From: an uncultured Acholeplasmatales bacterium
GTDB lineage: Bacteria > Bacillota_I > Bacilli_A > Acholeplasmatales > Anaeroplasmataceae
Reading direction: 5' to 3'
Length of the DNA stretch: 64,000 nucleotides
Assembly (NCBI GenBank): GCA_944323055.1
Contig: CALUQZ010000003.1
Span: 1 to 64,000, forward strand
A model generated the notes under the pieces. That model did not search any database. It worked only from the letters and a program-made list of their open reading frames with translations, and had not been told where the DNA came from. The translations under genes were made by a program, and so were the position numbers. Position 1 is the first letter of the stretch; the number at the start of each line of letters is the position of its first letter. Positions 56,353 to 63,969 of this stretch are shown piece after piece.

Positions 56353-56652
56353 ATGAATGCAGCAATGATGAATAAAATTAGAAAGATGCAAAAAGAACTA
56401 CAAGATGCTCAACAAAGATTACAAGAAACAGTTTTTGTTGGTAAAGCTGGTGGTGTTTGTGAAGTAGAAATGAAAGGTAGTCATGAAGTTTTAAAAGTTA
56501 CTATCGATAAAGATGCTTTTGAAAGTAAAGATGATATTGAAATGATTGAAGATGCTTTAGTATCAGCTTACAATGATGCTATTAAACAAATCGAAGAAGC
56601 TACAGCTAAGATGATGGGACCTTATGCTAGTATGCTTGGTGGCGTTTTATAA
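56353..56652 (+). CDS. ybaB: Nucleoid-associated protein YbaB/EbfC
   Basis: The 99-residue DNA-binding protein forms a tweezer-shaped dimer, with MNKIRKMQKELQDAQQRLQE (N-terminal helix), FVGKAGGVCEVEMKG and the C-terminal helix ending in a Met/Gly-rich tail. Its stop overlaps recR by one base. Gene order dnaX-ybaB-recR is typical for Firmicutes. Confidence 0.93.
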   Translation: MNAAMMNKIRKMQKELQDAQQRLQETVFVGKAGGVCEVEMKGSHEVLKVTIDKDAFESKDDIEMIEDALVSAYNDAIKQIEEATAKMMGPYASMLGGVL

Positions 56653-57260
56653 TGTTGAAATACCCCTCAAGTATTATAGATTTAATAAATTCATTTGAAA
56701 TGTTACCAGGAGTTGGCAAAAAGACGGCAGAACGTTATGCTTTTTATGTGCTTGATTATATGCGTGTAGAAGATGTTGAAGAGTTTGCTAATAACCTTAA
56801 AGTTGTCAAAAATAGTATAAAACAATGTGTTTTATGTGGTAATCTTTCAGAAACTGATATTTGCCCGATCTGTCAAGATGAAACGAGAGATAAATCAGTT
56901 GTTTTAGTTGTTGAAAATGCGAGAGATGTTTTAAGTATTGAAAAATTAAATGAATATAATGGCGTATATCATGTCTTAGGTGGTTCTATTTCTTTTTCAA
57001 AAGGAATTACAGCTAATAACTTAAATATTGATTCATTAATAAATAAGGTAAAAAATAAAGAAGTAAAAGAAATTATATTAGCTACTAATGCTACACTAGA
57101 AGGAGAAACAACAGCTAGATATATTAAAGAATTATTATCAAGTTATGAAGATATTAAAATATCAAGAATAGCTTATGGGTTACCTGTTGGTGGCGATTTA
57201 TTATATGCTGATCAAATGACGCTTTTAAAAGCTTTAGAAGGTAGACAAGAATATAAATGA
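56652..57260 (+). CDS. recR: Recombination mediator RecR
   Basis: The 202-residue protein has a helix-hairpin-helix (PGVGKKTAERYAFYVL), a Cys4 zinc finger (CVLCGNLSETDICPIC) and a TOPRIM domain (VVENARDVLSIEK, YHVLGG, EIILATNATLEGETTA). With RecF and RecO it loads RecA. The stop TGA overlaps the next start. Confidence 0.96.
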   Translation: MLKYPSSIIDLINSFEMLPGVGKKTAERYAFYVLDYMRVEDVEEFANNLKVVKNSIKQCVLCGNLSETDICPICQDETRDKSVVLVVENARDVLSIEKLNEYNGVYHVLGGSISFSKGITANNLNIDSLINKVKNKEVKEIILATNATLEGETTARYIKELLSSYEDIKISRIAYGLPVGGDLLYADQMTLLKALEGRQEYK

Positions 57261-57625
57261 TATTAGAGTTTTTAACAGTTGTTGATGATATTAAGAATAA
57301 AGAAATTATAGAATATGAAATAGTTGATAATAAATATTATTTAAAAGATGAAAGTAATACTATTTTTATTAAAAATGATAAGTCTTTAATCTGTCAAAGA
57401 AATGGCTTGGTTAAGCAAAATATAATATTTATAGAAAAAGAAATTACTAAGTCTAAACTTATAGATTCTTACAACATAGAAATGAATTTTTCTATATATA
57501 CAGAAAAACTTATAATGTCAGATAAACAAATATTTATTAAATACGATTTATTGTTAGATAATACTATTATATCTAAACATAAAATATGGATTAATTTTCT
57601 TGCAAAAACAACTAAAATAGATTAA
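57257..57625 (+). CDS. DUF1934-like (YwiB-type) beta-barrel protein
   Basis: The 122-residue protein appears all-beta, with DNKYYLKDESNTIFIKND, RNGLVKQNIIFIEKE, a central strand pair ending MNFSIYTEKLIMS and YDLLLDNTIISKHKIWINF. Length, strand order and place just before rpoE agree with the DUF1934 (YwiB) calycin-like family, which precedes argS or rpoE in Bacilli. The match is by pattern, not search. Overlaps recR by 4 bp. Function not known. Confidence 0.6.
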   Translation: MILEFLTVVDDIKNKEIIEYEIVDNKYYLKDESNTIFIKNDKSLICQRNGLVKQNIIFIEKEITKSKLIDSYNIEMNFSIYTEKLIMSDKQIFIKYDLLLDNTIISKHKIWINFLAKTTKID

Positions 57626-57651
57626 AATATATAGAAAATTGGAGGGATAAG

Positions 57652-58170
57652 ATGGCAAATTATCAAAATATGCCAATGATTAATGTAGCATTAGATATTC
57701 TAAAGAATCATGCAGGTAAAATGAATATATCAGATTTAATGCAACAAACATTAGAGGCCAAAGGTTTAGAAGATAAGGATAATAAATATAAAACCCAACT
57801 TTATTTAGATATTACAACTAGTTCACTATTTGTATATATGGGCGATGAAGAATGGGATTTAAAAGATAGACAATCATTAGATATGTTTGATCGTGATGGT
57901 GCTGAATTCAACACTGCAGAAGATGAAGTATTAGAAGATGAAGACATCTTGAATTTTGAAGATGAAGATGATGAAGACACATCTCTTAACTATGAAGAAG
58001 ATTATGAAGATGATGATGAAGATTATAGTGAAGAAGACAGCGATGATGACGATTTAGAACATGATGAAAATGGTGAAATTTTAGAACGTTATCATGAAGA
58101 TGACGATTTTGATGAAGATAAATATAATGATTACATGGATGATTTTGAAAACATGTATGATGATAATTAA
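57652..58170 (+). CDS. rpoE: RNA polymerase delta subunit
   Basis: The 172-residue protein has a folded HARE-HTH N-terminal domain of about 85 residues (NVALDILKNHAGKMNISDLMQ, KTQLYLDITTSSLFVYMGDEEWDLKDR) and an extremely acidic C-terminal half of Asp and Glu. Delta displaces nucleic acids from RNA polymerase and aids recycling; it is restricted to Firmicutes and relatives, which supports the Bacilli assignment. Ribosome site GGAGGGAT. Confidence 0.93.
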   Translation: MANYQNMPMINVALDILKNHAGKMNISDLMQQTLEAKGLEDKDNKYKTQLYLDITTSSLFVYMGDEEWDLKDRQSLDMFDRDGAEFNTAEDEVLEDEDILNFEDEDDEDTSLNYEEDYEDDDEDYSEEDSDDDDLEHDENGEILERYHEDDDFDEDKYNDYMDDFENMYDDN

Positions 58171-58179
58171 TAAATAAGT

Positions 58180-58208
58180 TGGAAAAGTTTAACTTTTCCA
58201 CTTTTTTT
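58180..58208 (+). terminator. Terminator after rpoE
   Basis: TGGAAAAGTT (58180-58189) pairs with AACTTTTCCA (58191-58200), followed by T7. It ends the dnaX-rpoE run. Confidence 0.85.
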
Positions 58209-58266
58209 CTATATTTAAACTATATATTAAAAGTATAATTAGGTAATAGTAGTTTATAAATAGATA

Positions 58267-58322
58267 TTTCACACAATTTCACATATTTTTTTCACAATTT
58301 TGCTTATTTTATAATGTATAAT
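58267..58322 (+). promoter_or_regulatory. TTTCACA direct repeats and promoter of the candidate sRNA
   Basis: TTTCACA occurs at 58267-58273, 58277-58283 and 58290-58296, spaced by 10 and 13 bp, as expected for an OmpR-type response regulator that binds tandem repeats. Two overlapping TATAAT boxes (58310-58315, 58317-58322) follow. No good -35 is seen, consistent with activator dependence. Confidence 0.55.
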
Positions 58323-58324
58323 AC

Positions 58325-58445
58325 GCGCGTACTCGAAAGGGTACTTATCTATCACTCTCCCTTAAAATAATGATAGATATCTTTTTCATAAGCAAACTAT
58401 AACTCTCCCAGATAAAGGACAACTATTAATAGTTGTCCTTTATCA
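58325..58445 (+). ncRNA. Candidate small RNA with two CUCUCCC anti-Shine-Dalgarno motifs
   Basis: Downstream of the TATAAT boxes the sequence folds into three stems. The first (58329-58334 with 58339-58344) has a GAAA tetraloop. The second (58346-58354 with 58371-58379, nine bp) exposes CTCTCCC at 58355-58361 in its loop. A single-stranded stretch carries a second CTCTCCC (58403-58409), and a 34-bp palindrome at 58411-58444 ends it. No ORF fits. CUCUCCC can pair with GGAGAG ribosome sites. The end lacks a clear T run, so this could instead be an operator or leader. It was not matched to a known RNA family. Confidence 0.45.
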
Positions 58446-58461
58446 CTTTAATTAGTATAAT
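58411..58461 (+). promoter_or_regulatory. Perfect 34-bp palindrome overlapping the two-component promoter
   Basis: The palindrome (GATAAAGGACAACTA arms, loop TTAA) ends at 58444. TTGTCC inside its right arm (58434-58439 region) and TATAAT at 58456-58461 make a promoter with a 17-bp spacer for the two-component genes. The palindrome can act as a terminator stem for the upstream RNA, as an operator for the downstream promoter, or both. Confidence 0.55.
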
Positions 58462-58484
58462 ATATGCACGAGGTGATTAAAACT

Positions 58485-59147
58485 ATGTATAATATTGCGG
58501 TAGTCGAAGATGAGGCTAATTTAGCTAAATTAATAGGTAAATATTTAGAAAATGAAGGATATGAGTATAAAATATTTCCTAATGGGGAACAAGCTTTAAA
58601 AGAAATAAATGGACCATTTCATCTATGGATTTTAGATATTATGTTGCCAGGTGTCACTTCTGGTTATGATTTAATTAAAAAAATAAAGGAAATAAATCAT
58701 ACTATTCCAATTATTTTTACTTCTGCTCGTGATCAAGATATAGATAAAATTATGGGGTTAGAATTAGGCTCTGATGATTACTTATCTAAGCCTTATAATA
58801 TGCGAGAATTAATGTTAAGAATTAAAAAAATCTTAGAAAGATGTTATAAAGATGAAAAATCAAATTTAATAAAATATGGGGAATATCAAATAGATTTAGA
58901 TAAAAGAAGAGTCTTTAATAACGATGAAATTATTGTATTAACTAGTAAAGAATATGATTTATTATGTTTTTTAATAGATAATAAGAATAAAGCTTTATCC
59001 CGCGAACAAATTATTGAACATGTTTGGGGTGATGAGTATTATGGCTCAGATAGAGTTGTTGATGACTTATTAAGAAGATTAAGAGCTAAGATGGTCAATT
59101 TAAATGTTGAAACTATCTATGGCTATGGTTATAGGTTATTATGGTAA
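58485..59147 (+). CDS. OmpR/PhoB-type response regulator
   Basis: About 220 residues: receiver domain with IAVVEDEANLAKLIG, the phosphorylated Asp in LWILDIMLPG, TSARD, and KPYNMREL (Lys switch), and a winged-helix DNA-binding domain (VLTSKEYDLLCFLIDNKNKALSREQI, VDDLLRRLRAKM, GYGYRLLW). The ATG at 58485 has GAGGTGATT upstream; an earlier ATG lies inside the -10 region. Its own gene is preceded by TTTCACA repeats and a 34-bp palindrome, either of which it may bind. It overlaps the kinase gene. Confidence 0.92.
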   Translation: MYNIAVVEDEANLAKLIGKYLENEGYEYKIFPNGEQALKEINGPFHLWILDIMLPGVTSGYDLIKKIKEINHTIPIIFTSARDQDIDKIMGLELGSDDYLSKPYNMRELMLRIKKILERCYKDEKSNLIKYGEYQIDLDKRRVFNNDEIIVLTSKEYDLLCFLIDNKNKALSREQIIEHVWGDEYYGSDRVVDDLLRRLRAKMVNLNVETIYGYGYRLLW

Positions 59148-60460
59148 AACCTGCAAGAGTTAGAAGAAGTATCTCATCAAAAATATTCTTAATATTATTT
59201 TCTAGTGTCTTAATTTTATTTTTAGCTACTATTATGATTTTAACTTTTTCATTAGATAAAATAGCTTTACAAGAAACATATTTTAGATTATCAAACTATA
59301 TTACTATTACAGGGTTTGAATGGCGTAATGGTAATATGATTGTTCCAGATGAAAATGATAATGGTATGCATAATTTTGGAATAATTCAAGGTCGTTATGA
59401 AAATGGTAATTATATTGTAGAATATGGTAGTGCTAATTTAATTAATGTTTTAAGTCAAAATGAAATTAGTGGTTTTTTATCACAAGCTAAAAGAGGAACA
59501 AATATTTACGAAAATAGTAAAAATGAAGAAATCTATTATGCTTGTGAAGTAGATGAAATAACTAATTATTTTATTATTGTATTAGTAGATGATAGTTATA
59601 ATGAAGGATTTGTTAAAAGAATTATAGGCTCAATAATTACTTTTATTATTGCGGCTCTCATTATCTTATCTTTAATTGCTTCATTTTGGATTAATAAGTT
59701 ATTAAAGAGGCTTAAAGCTTTACAAAATCACATAACTAATATGAGTAAAGAAAAATATGAGGTTGAATATTTAGATGATGGTGATGATGAAATAAGAGAA
59801 TTATCAGAATCAATTGAAATAATGCGACTTGAAATTAAAGATTCAGAAACGACCAAAAGAGAAATGTTACAAAATGTTAGTCATGATTTTAAAACGCCTA
59901 TAGCTGTTATAAAAAATTATGCAGAAGCTATTGTTGATGGTGTTGTTGATACTAGTGATGCAAATATTATTATAAAACAAGCTGATATTTTAAGAACTAA
60001 AGTTAATCAATTGCTTCAATATAACAGGTTAGAATATTTAAATAAAGATAAACCGCTAGAAGAAGTTGATTTAGCAGATGTTTGTAATGAAGTCGTTAAT
60101 AATCATAAAGTTAATACTAAGATTGAGTTTAAATTAGAATTAGAACCTTGTGTGTTTGAAGGTTATAGAGAAAATTTTGTTACTGTAGTTGAAAATATTG
60201 TTGAAAATGCTTTAAGATATGCTAAAACAGTTATTTATATTCAAACAAAAGAAAATAAAGTGACAATTTATAATGATGGCGAACCAATTGAAGAAAAATT
60301 TTTAAATAGTAAATTTAAACCATATGAAAAAGGATCAAAAGGTGAATTTGGTCTTGGTATGTCTATTGTTCAAAAAACTTTAGATTTCTTCGGTTTATCT
60401 TTATCTATTTACAATGAAGAACGTGGTGGCGTGTCTTTTATTATTTATAAAAAAGAATAA
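59141..60460 (+). CDS. Membrane sensor histidine kinase
   Basis: The 439-residue kinase has a transmembrane helix (about 13-35), an extracellular sensor of about 120 residues, a second helix (about 165-187), HAMP, the HisKA box NVSHDFKTPIAVIKNY with the phosphorylated His, and the HATPase boxes NIVENALRYA and GLGMSIVQKTLDFF. Overlaps the regulator gene by 7 bp. The sensor domain is unrecognised, so the signal is unknown. Confidence 0.92.
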   Translation: MVKPARVRRSISSKIFLILFSSVLILFLATIMILTFSLDKIALQETYFRLSNYITITGFEWRNGNMIVPDENDNGMHNFGIIQGRYENGNYIVEYGSANLINVLSQNEISGFLSQAKRGTNIYENSKNEEIYYACEVDEITNYFIIVLVDDSYNEGFVKRIIGSIITFIIAALIILSLIASFWINKLLKRLKALQNHITNMSKEKYEVEYLDDGDDEIRELSESIEIMRLEIKDSETTKREMLQNVSHDFKTPIAVIKNYAEAIVDGVVDTSDANIIIKQADILRTKVNQLLQYNRLEYLNKDKPLEEVDLADVCNEVVNNHKVNTKIEFKLELEPCVFEGYRENFVTVVENIVENALRYAKTVIYIQTKENKVTIYNDGEPIEEKFLNSKFKPYEKGSKGEFGLGMSIVQKTLDFFGLSLSIYNEERGGVSFIIYKKE

Positions 60461-60469
60461 ATATGATTT

Positions 60470-60496
60470 ATGGTGAAGTTTCTTCACCATTTTTTA
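60470..60496 (+). terminator. Terminator after the kinase gene
   Basis: ATGGTGAAG (60470-60478) pairs with CTTCACCAT (60482-60490), followed by T6. Confidence 0.85.
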
Positions 60497-60511
60497 TGTA
60501 TATGAAAGACA

Positions 60512-60579
60512 TTTTCATAAGTGAAAGGGCTTTACTTATGAAAAAAATAATAATAAAATATATATGCTTAAACGTTTAA
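60512..60579 (+). promoter_or_regulatory. Long inverted repeat, promoter and palindromic operator of the repeat lipoprotein
   Basis: TTTTCATAAGT (60512-60522) and ACTTATGAAAA (60534-60544) form an 11-bp inverted repeat, with an inner AAAG/CTTT pair. TTTACT (60532-60537) and TAAAAT (60554-60559), spacer 16 bp, make a promoter. TTAAACGTTTAA (60568-60579), a LacI-like palindrome, begins at the expected start point. Confidence 0.5.
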
Positions 60580-60614
60580 TCTATTTAAGTACGTGAGCAG
60601 AAAGGGTAACAAGA

Positions 60615-62819
60615 ATGAAAAAAATTGGTTTGTTTTTATTATTATTGTTTTCATTATTTGTAATATCTTCATGTGATGATACAAGTGATACGCCTACAGC
60701 TGTAGTAACATATGTAGATTTAACTAATAATAATGAAGTACTTAAGACAGAAAATGTAGCGATTGGTTCGACAGCAACTAATTGGACTCCAGAAAAGGAA
60801 GGATACATTTTTGATAAGTGGTATGCTACACCATCAATGAATATTGAATATGATTTTACTAAAGAAATAACAGGGGATGTTACAATTTTTGGTAATTTTA
60901 CAAAAGATGTTTTTGAAGTAGACACTAGAAAATATTACATTTTAGGAACAAGTGGAGAAAAGAATTCTATTTTGTTTGGTACGAACTGGAAAATTGGGGA
61001 TGCTAATAAACAACAATTAACTAAAAACAACTCAGACACGTCTAATATTTATAGTATTACATTAGACTTATATGTAGGTGATAGTTTTCAATTTGCTATT
61101 AACGATGACTTTAATAATCAAAGAGGTTTTGGTTATATTGAAGGGGATGTCAGTTCATATTTAAAAGAAGAAAAGAGTTATTTAAGTAATGATTCTAATA
61201 AAGCTAATATTATAGTTACAAAAGAAGGAAATTATACATTTAATTTAAATACTCACCCATGGGCCGATTTATATGATACAGAAAATGAGGCTTATACAGA
61301 AGAAAATAAAGAGAACTTTAATTATAGTACAATTGATACAATAGAAGTAATATATAATGGAGAAGCTAATAATGCAGGTGATAATACGCCTATTGATATT
61401 ATGATTAAGGGCTCATATATAACAGCTTGGGGTCATTTATTAGAAGATGAATATACAATGACTTATAATGAAGATACAGACCTTTATACTTATTCACATG
61501 AATTTGTTGCTGGCGATTCATTCTGTTTTTATAATTTTATTAGAGAACAGGATGAAAATGGGGAGTGGCATTTTGTCGGCTTAGGGCCTATTAATATTAA
61601 TTCTACTAAGGTTGATGTAAATAATTCGGATGTAAAATATTTAGATTTAACAGGTGGAAACATTGGTACTTTAGCTAATGGCACATATAGTTTTACTTAT
61701 GACCGCAACAAAGATAGTGTAATAGTTAAATATGATGAAACATTTACAATTGGCTATGAAGTAAATGACACTTGGTATGTGTCTGGTAGTGGGGCAACTG
61801 AACCATTAAAATCTAGTCAATTTGGTTATAATTTAACAGATGCACAAAAACTAACTAAAATTGATGAGTATACGTATCAAATAACGATGGATATGGCTAG
61901 AGGAGATATGTTCCAAATTGTAGGAAATAGTTCATATGGTTATGCTCATAGTTATCAAGATGTAGTAGATCCTGTTAAAGATGGTGTTGAGTATTTTTAT
62001 AAAGCAGAAGATAATATGGCTTGTCGTGTTGATGGAAATTATACTATAACCCTACATTTAGATCAAAATTCACCATTAGGTGATACAATTACTTGGGTAA
62101 GAAATGGCGATATTATCCAAGAATTCCAAGTTGATTATGACGTATATTTAAAATATGCGCCACTATGGGAAGTTTCAGAAACATATGCTACAACAGAAGG
62201 AAAAGTTAATGTTAGCGTATATTTAGATAAAGATATAGAATTTTGTTTTGTTTATTATCCTAAAGGTACACCAATTGAAGAAGTAGGCAGTTATAGTAAT
62301 CCTGGTGTTACAATAACAGGACAAATGTTAGGAAATGATGGTCAATTTAATGATAAAGTAACTAATGAAACAGGCAATAATAACTTTAAAACTTTAGTTA
62401 GTGGTTACTACATATTTGAAATAGACTTTACTGAAGGGGCTCCGGTTGTTAATGTTATAAATTATAAAGAAAAATTACCAGAATTTGAGGCAGTTATAAA
62501 AGGACCTGCTTATAATGGTTCTTGGGAAGAATCAGATAAGGTATCTTCAATTGATGGTAAAGTTGAATTTGAAGTAACCTTAACAGGAGGCCAAGGATCA
62601 AATTATGAATTTGGTTTTACTTTATATGGTGAAAATTTAGGTCAATATGGTGAATATGTTGGCTACTATAATTTAGGTAGTAGCGGAGATGCTAATTCAT
62701 ATATGGAACAACAAGCTAATAGTGGTAATAATTTTGTTTGTACGAGAAGTGGCAAATATAAAGTTGTTATTGATAAGAGTGGTTTAAGGACAATAGTTGA
62801 TTTTTATTTAGTAGATTAA
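60615..62819 (+). CDS. Lipoprotein with an InlB-type B-repeat and starch/polymer-binding-like repeats
   Basis: The 734-residue protein has a lipoprotein signal with lipobox ISSC (Cys20). Residues 35-95 contain an InlB B-repeat (Listeria-Bacteroides repeat), seen in EGYIFDKWYATPSMNIEYDF and VTIFGNFTK. The rest contains about five related beta-rich modules of 100-130 residues, such as KYYILGTSGEKN, IDIMIKGSYITAWG, DTWYVSGSGATEP and FEAVIKGPAYNGSWEE, which look like carbohydrate-binding modules of the SusE/SusF or CBM type. It probably binds a polysaccharide at the surface. It has its own promoter and operator. Confidence 0.65.
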   Translation: MKKIGLFLLLLFSLFVISSCDDTSDTPTAVVTYVDLTNNNEVLKTENVAIGSTATNWTPEKEGYIFDKWYATPSMNIEYDFTKEITGDVTIFGNFTKDVFEVDTRKYYILGTSGEKNSILFGTNWKIGDANKQQLTKNNSDTSNIYSITLDLYVGDSFQFAINDDFNNQRGFGYIEGDVSSYLKEEKSYLSNDSNKANIIVTKEGNYTFNLNTHPWADLYDTENEAYTEENKENFNYSTIDTIEVIYNGEANNAGDNTPIDIMIKGSYITAWGHLLEDEYTMTYNEDTDLYTYSHEFVAGDSFCFYNFIREQDENGEWHFVGLGPININSTKVDVNNSDVKYLDLTGGNIGTLANGTYSFTYDRNKDSVIVKYDETFTIGYEVNDTWYVSGSGATEPLKSSQFGYNLTDAQKLTKIDEYTYQITMDMARGDMFQIVGNSSYGYAHSYQDVVDPVKDGVEYFYKAEDNMACRVDGNYTITLHLDQNSPLGDTITWVRNGDIIQEFQVDYDVYLKYAPLWEVSETYATTEGKVNVSVYLDKDIEFCFVYYPKGTPIEEVGSYSNPGVTITGQMLGNDGQFNDKVTNETGNNNFKTLVSGYYIFEIDFTEGAPVVNVINYKEKLPEFEAVIKGPAYNGSWEESDKVSSIDGKVEFEVTLTGGQGSNYEFGFTLYGENLGQYGEYVGYYNLGSSGDANSYMEQQANSGNNFVCTRSGKYKVVIDKSGLRTIVDFYLVD

Positions 62820-62825
62820 ATGAAA

Positions 62826-62867
62826 AAGGAGGTCTTAGCATAAAAGCTAAAACCTCCTTATATTTTT
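62826..62867. terminator. Bidirectional terminator
   Basis: AAGGAGGTCTTAGC (62826-62839) pairs with GCTAAAACCTCCTT (62846-62859) with one mismatch; T-rich on the plus side and T5 on the minus side. It serves the repeat lipoprotein and the convergent 53-residue gene. Confidence 0.8.
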
Positions 62868-62871
62868 CTTA

Positions 62872-63033
62872 TTAAATCAAGGAAAAATAAGATGTAAGTA
62901 TTACTTCTCCTACTAGAACTAGGGTAAATAAAACTGCCCCTATTTTCATTGATTTAGATTCGTCTTTAACAACAAAATAAATTCCGGTAAGTAACACTAT
63001 TATTACCATAATACAAGCGATTATAGTAGACAT
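62872..63033 (-). CDS. Small 53-residue two-helix membrane protein
   Basis: This short gene encodes MSTIIACIMVIIVLLTGIYF, a short charged loop (KDESKSMK) and a second helix (IGAVLFTLVLVGEVILTSYF). It has a strong AAGGAGG site, its own promoter (minus TTGCTT 63086-63091, TATAAT 63064-63069, 16-bp spacer) and the operator core AAGCGTTT just upstream (63095-63108). These signals make it a real gene. It is not recognised; small two-helix proteins often modulate a partner membrane complex. Confidence 0.7.
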   Translation of the reverse strand: MSTIIACIMVIIVLLTGIYFVVKDESKSMKIGAVLFTLVLVGEVILTSYFSLI

Positions 63034-63094
63034 AAATATAACCTCCTTACTAAAATCGGCTATATTATATATTTAAAAATCTATAAAGCAAGTA

Positions 63095-63108
63095 AGAAAA
63101 CGCTTGAA
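63095..63108. promoter_or_regulatory. AAGCGTTT-core operator upstream of the small membrane gene
   Basis: AGAAAACGCTTGAA, the reverse of TTCAAGCGTTTTCT, sits just before the -35 of the 53-residue gene and between it and the LacI-type regulator gene. Same core as the pectin operators. Confidence 0.55.
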
Positions 63109-63135
63109 ATTAATTGTGTAACAATGAAAATGATT

Positions 63136-63933
63136 TTAAAAATGAAAAACATGTTCAGACACTTCTCTATGTTCAATAGCTAAAATAGTTGAATTAATAA
63201 TAACATTAATAAAATTAGACATGTTAACTGTATCGCGATAAGATAATATTCCCTTAGCACTTAAATATGAAAGTAAAGAATCAGAAGTAACTACAATTTT
63301 TTTATCTTTTATTTCGTTAATTAAATTTTCTAATTGTAAAAAATTTGATACATAGATTGTTTTAGGGTTAAATTGACTTACAAGTTTATTTAATTCATCA
63401 GAGTGATATTTAAATGTTAGTAAAACATAGTCATCTAGAAGTAGTGTACTTTTAATATCTTTATATACTCGACATATTTCAAAAGTCCAAGGAATATGTC
63501 TTTTACATTCTATAGCTATGACAGGTATAACATTAGATTTAGAAACAGTAATAAAGTCTTCATCAGATAAACCTAAAGTTAAAATAGCGTCGACATAATT
63601 TATATTGGTATTGTAATTAGAAGTTAATAAAATAACAGTATAATTTTCTTCATTAAACCTAGTTATGATTTTATAACATAATTCTAATAGATGAGAATTG
63701 ATTAAAGCAAAATCATATTTTCCGACATAAATACCAATTGTTTTAGTTTGTCCTTTTGCTAAAATGCTAGCAGCATTATTTTTTTTATAATTATGTAAGG
63801 CTGCTATTTGTTCTATTTTTATTCTAGTCTCTTCACTAATTCTTTGATTAGGTGTTTTGTTTAAAACGTATGACACAGTAGCTACTGATACGTTAGCTTC
63901 TTTAGCAATATCTATCAATCTTGTTTTTTTCAT
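63136..63933 (-). CDS. LacI/CcpA-type transcriptional regulator with a short effector domain
   Basis: The protein starts with a standard LacI helix-turn-helix and hinge (MKKTRLIDIAKEANVSVATVSYVLNK, ISEETRIKIEQIAALHNYKKN, ASILAKGQTKTIGIYV) and continues to only 265 residues, against 330-340 for the family, so the effector-binding half is compact or reduced. It is the only LacI-type gene in the window and a candidate for the AAGCGTTT operators; CcpA encoded elsewhere is the alternative. The start ATG has no close ribosome site: AAAGGAGGTGA lies about 24 bases away, across a small hairpin. Confidence 0.85.
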   Translation of the reverse strand: MKKTRLIDIAKEANVSVATVSYVLNKTPNQRISEETRIKIEQIAALHNYKKNNAASILAKGQTKTIGIYVGKYDFALINSHLLELCYKIITRFNEENYTVILLTSNYNTNINYVDAILTLGLSDEDFITVSKSNVIPVIAIECKRHIPWTFEICRVYKDIKSTLLLDDYVLLTFKYHSDELNKLVSQFNPKTIYVSNFLQLENLINEIKDKKIVVTSDSLLSYLSAKGILSYRDTVNMSNFINVIINSTILAIEHREVSEHVFHF

Positions 63934-63939
63934 AGGTAT

Positions 63940-63969
63940 GTATCAATATAGATACTGTCACCTCCTTTT
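63940..63969 (-). promoter_or_regulatory. Displaced ribosome site and hairpin before the LacI-type gene
   Basis: On the minus strand AAAGGAGGTGA (63958-63969 region) is followed by a hairpin GTATC-TATATT-GATAC (63940-63955) and then the ATG at 63933. Folding the stem would bring the ribosome site near the start. A TATAAT lies at 63981-63986; the -35 is outside the window. Confidence 0.45.

Noticed and set aside
51061-57260. Mollicute code with TGA as Trp
   Set aside because: rnpA and recR end with TGA at their expected family lengths and Trp residues are encoded by TGG.
57986-58201. Leftward His/Leu-rich reading frame opposite rpoE
   Set aside because: It is the antisense of the acidic tail of the delta subunit, whose Asp/Glu codons give His, Leu and Ser codons in reverse. 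No ribosome site or promoter.
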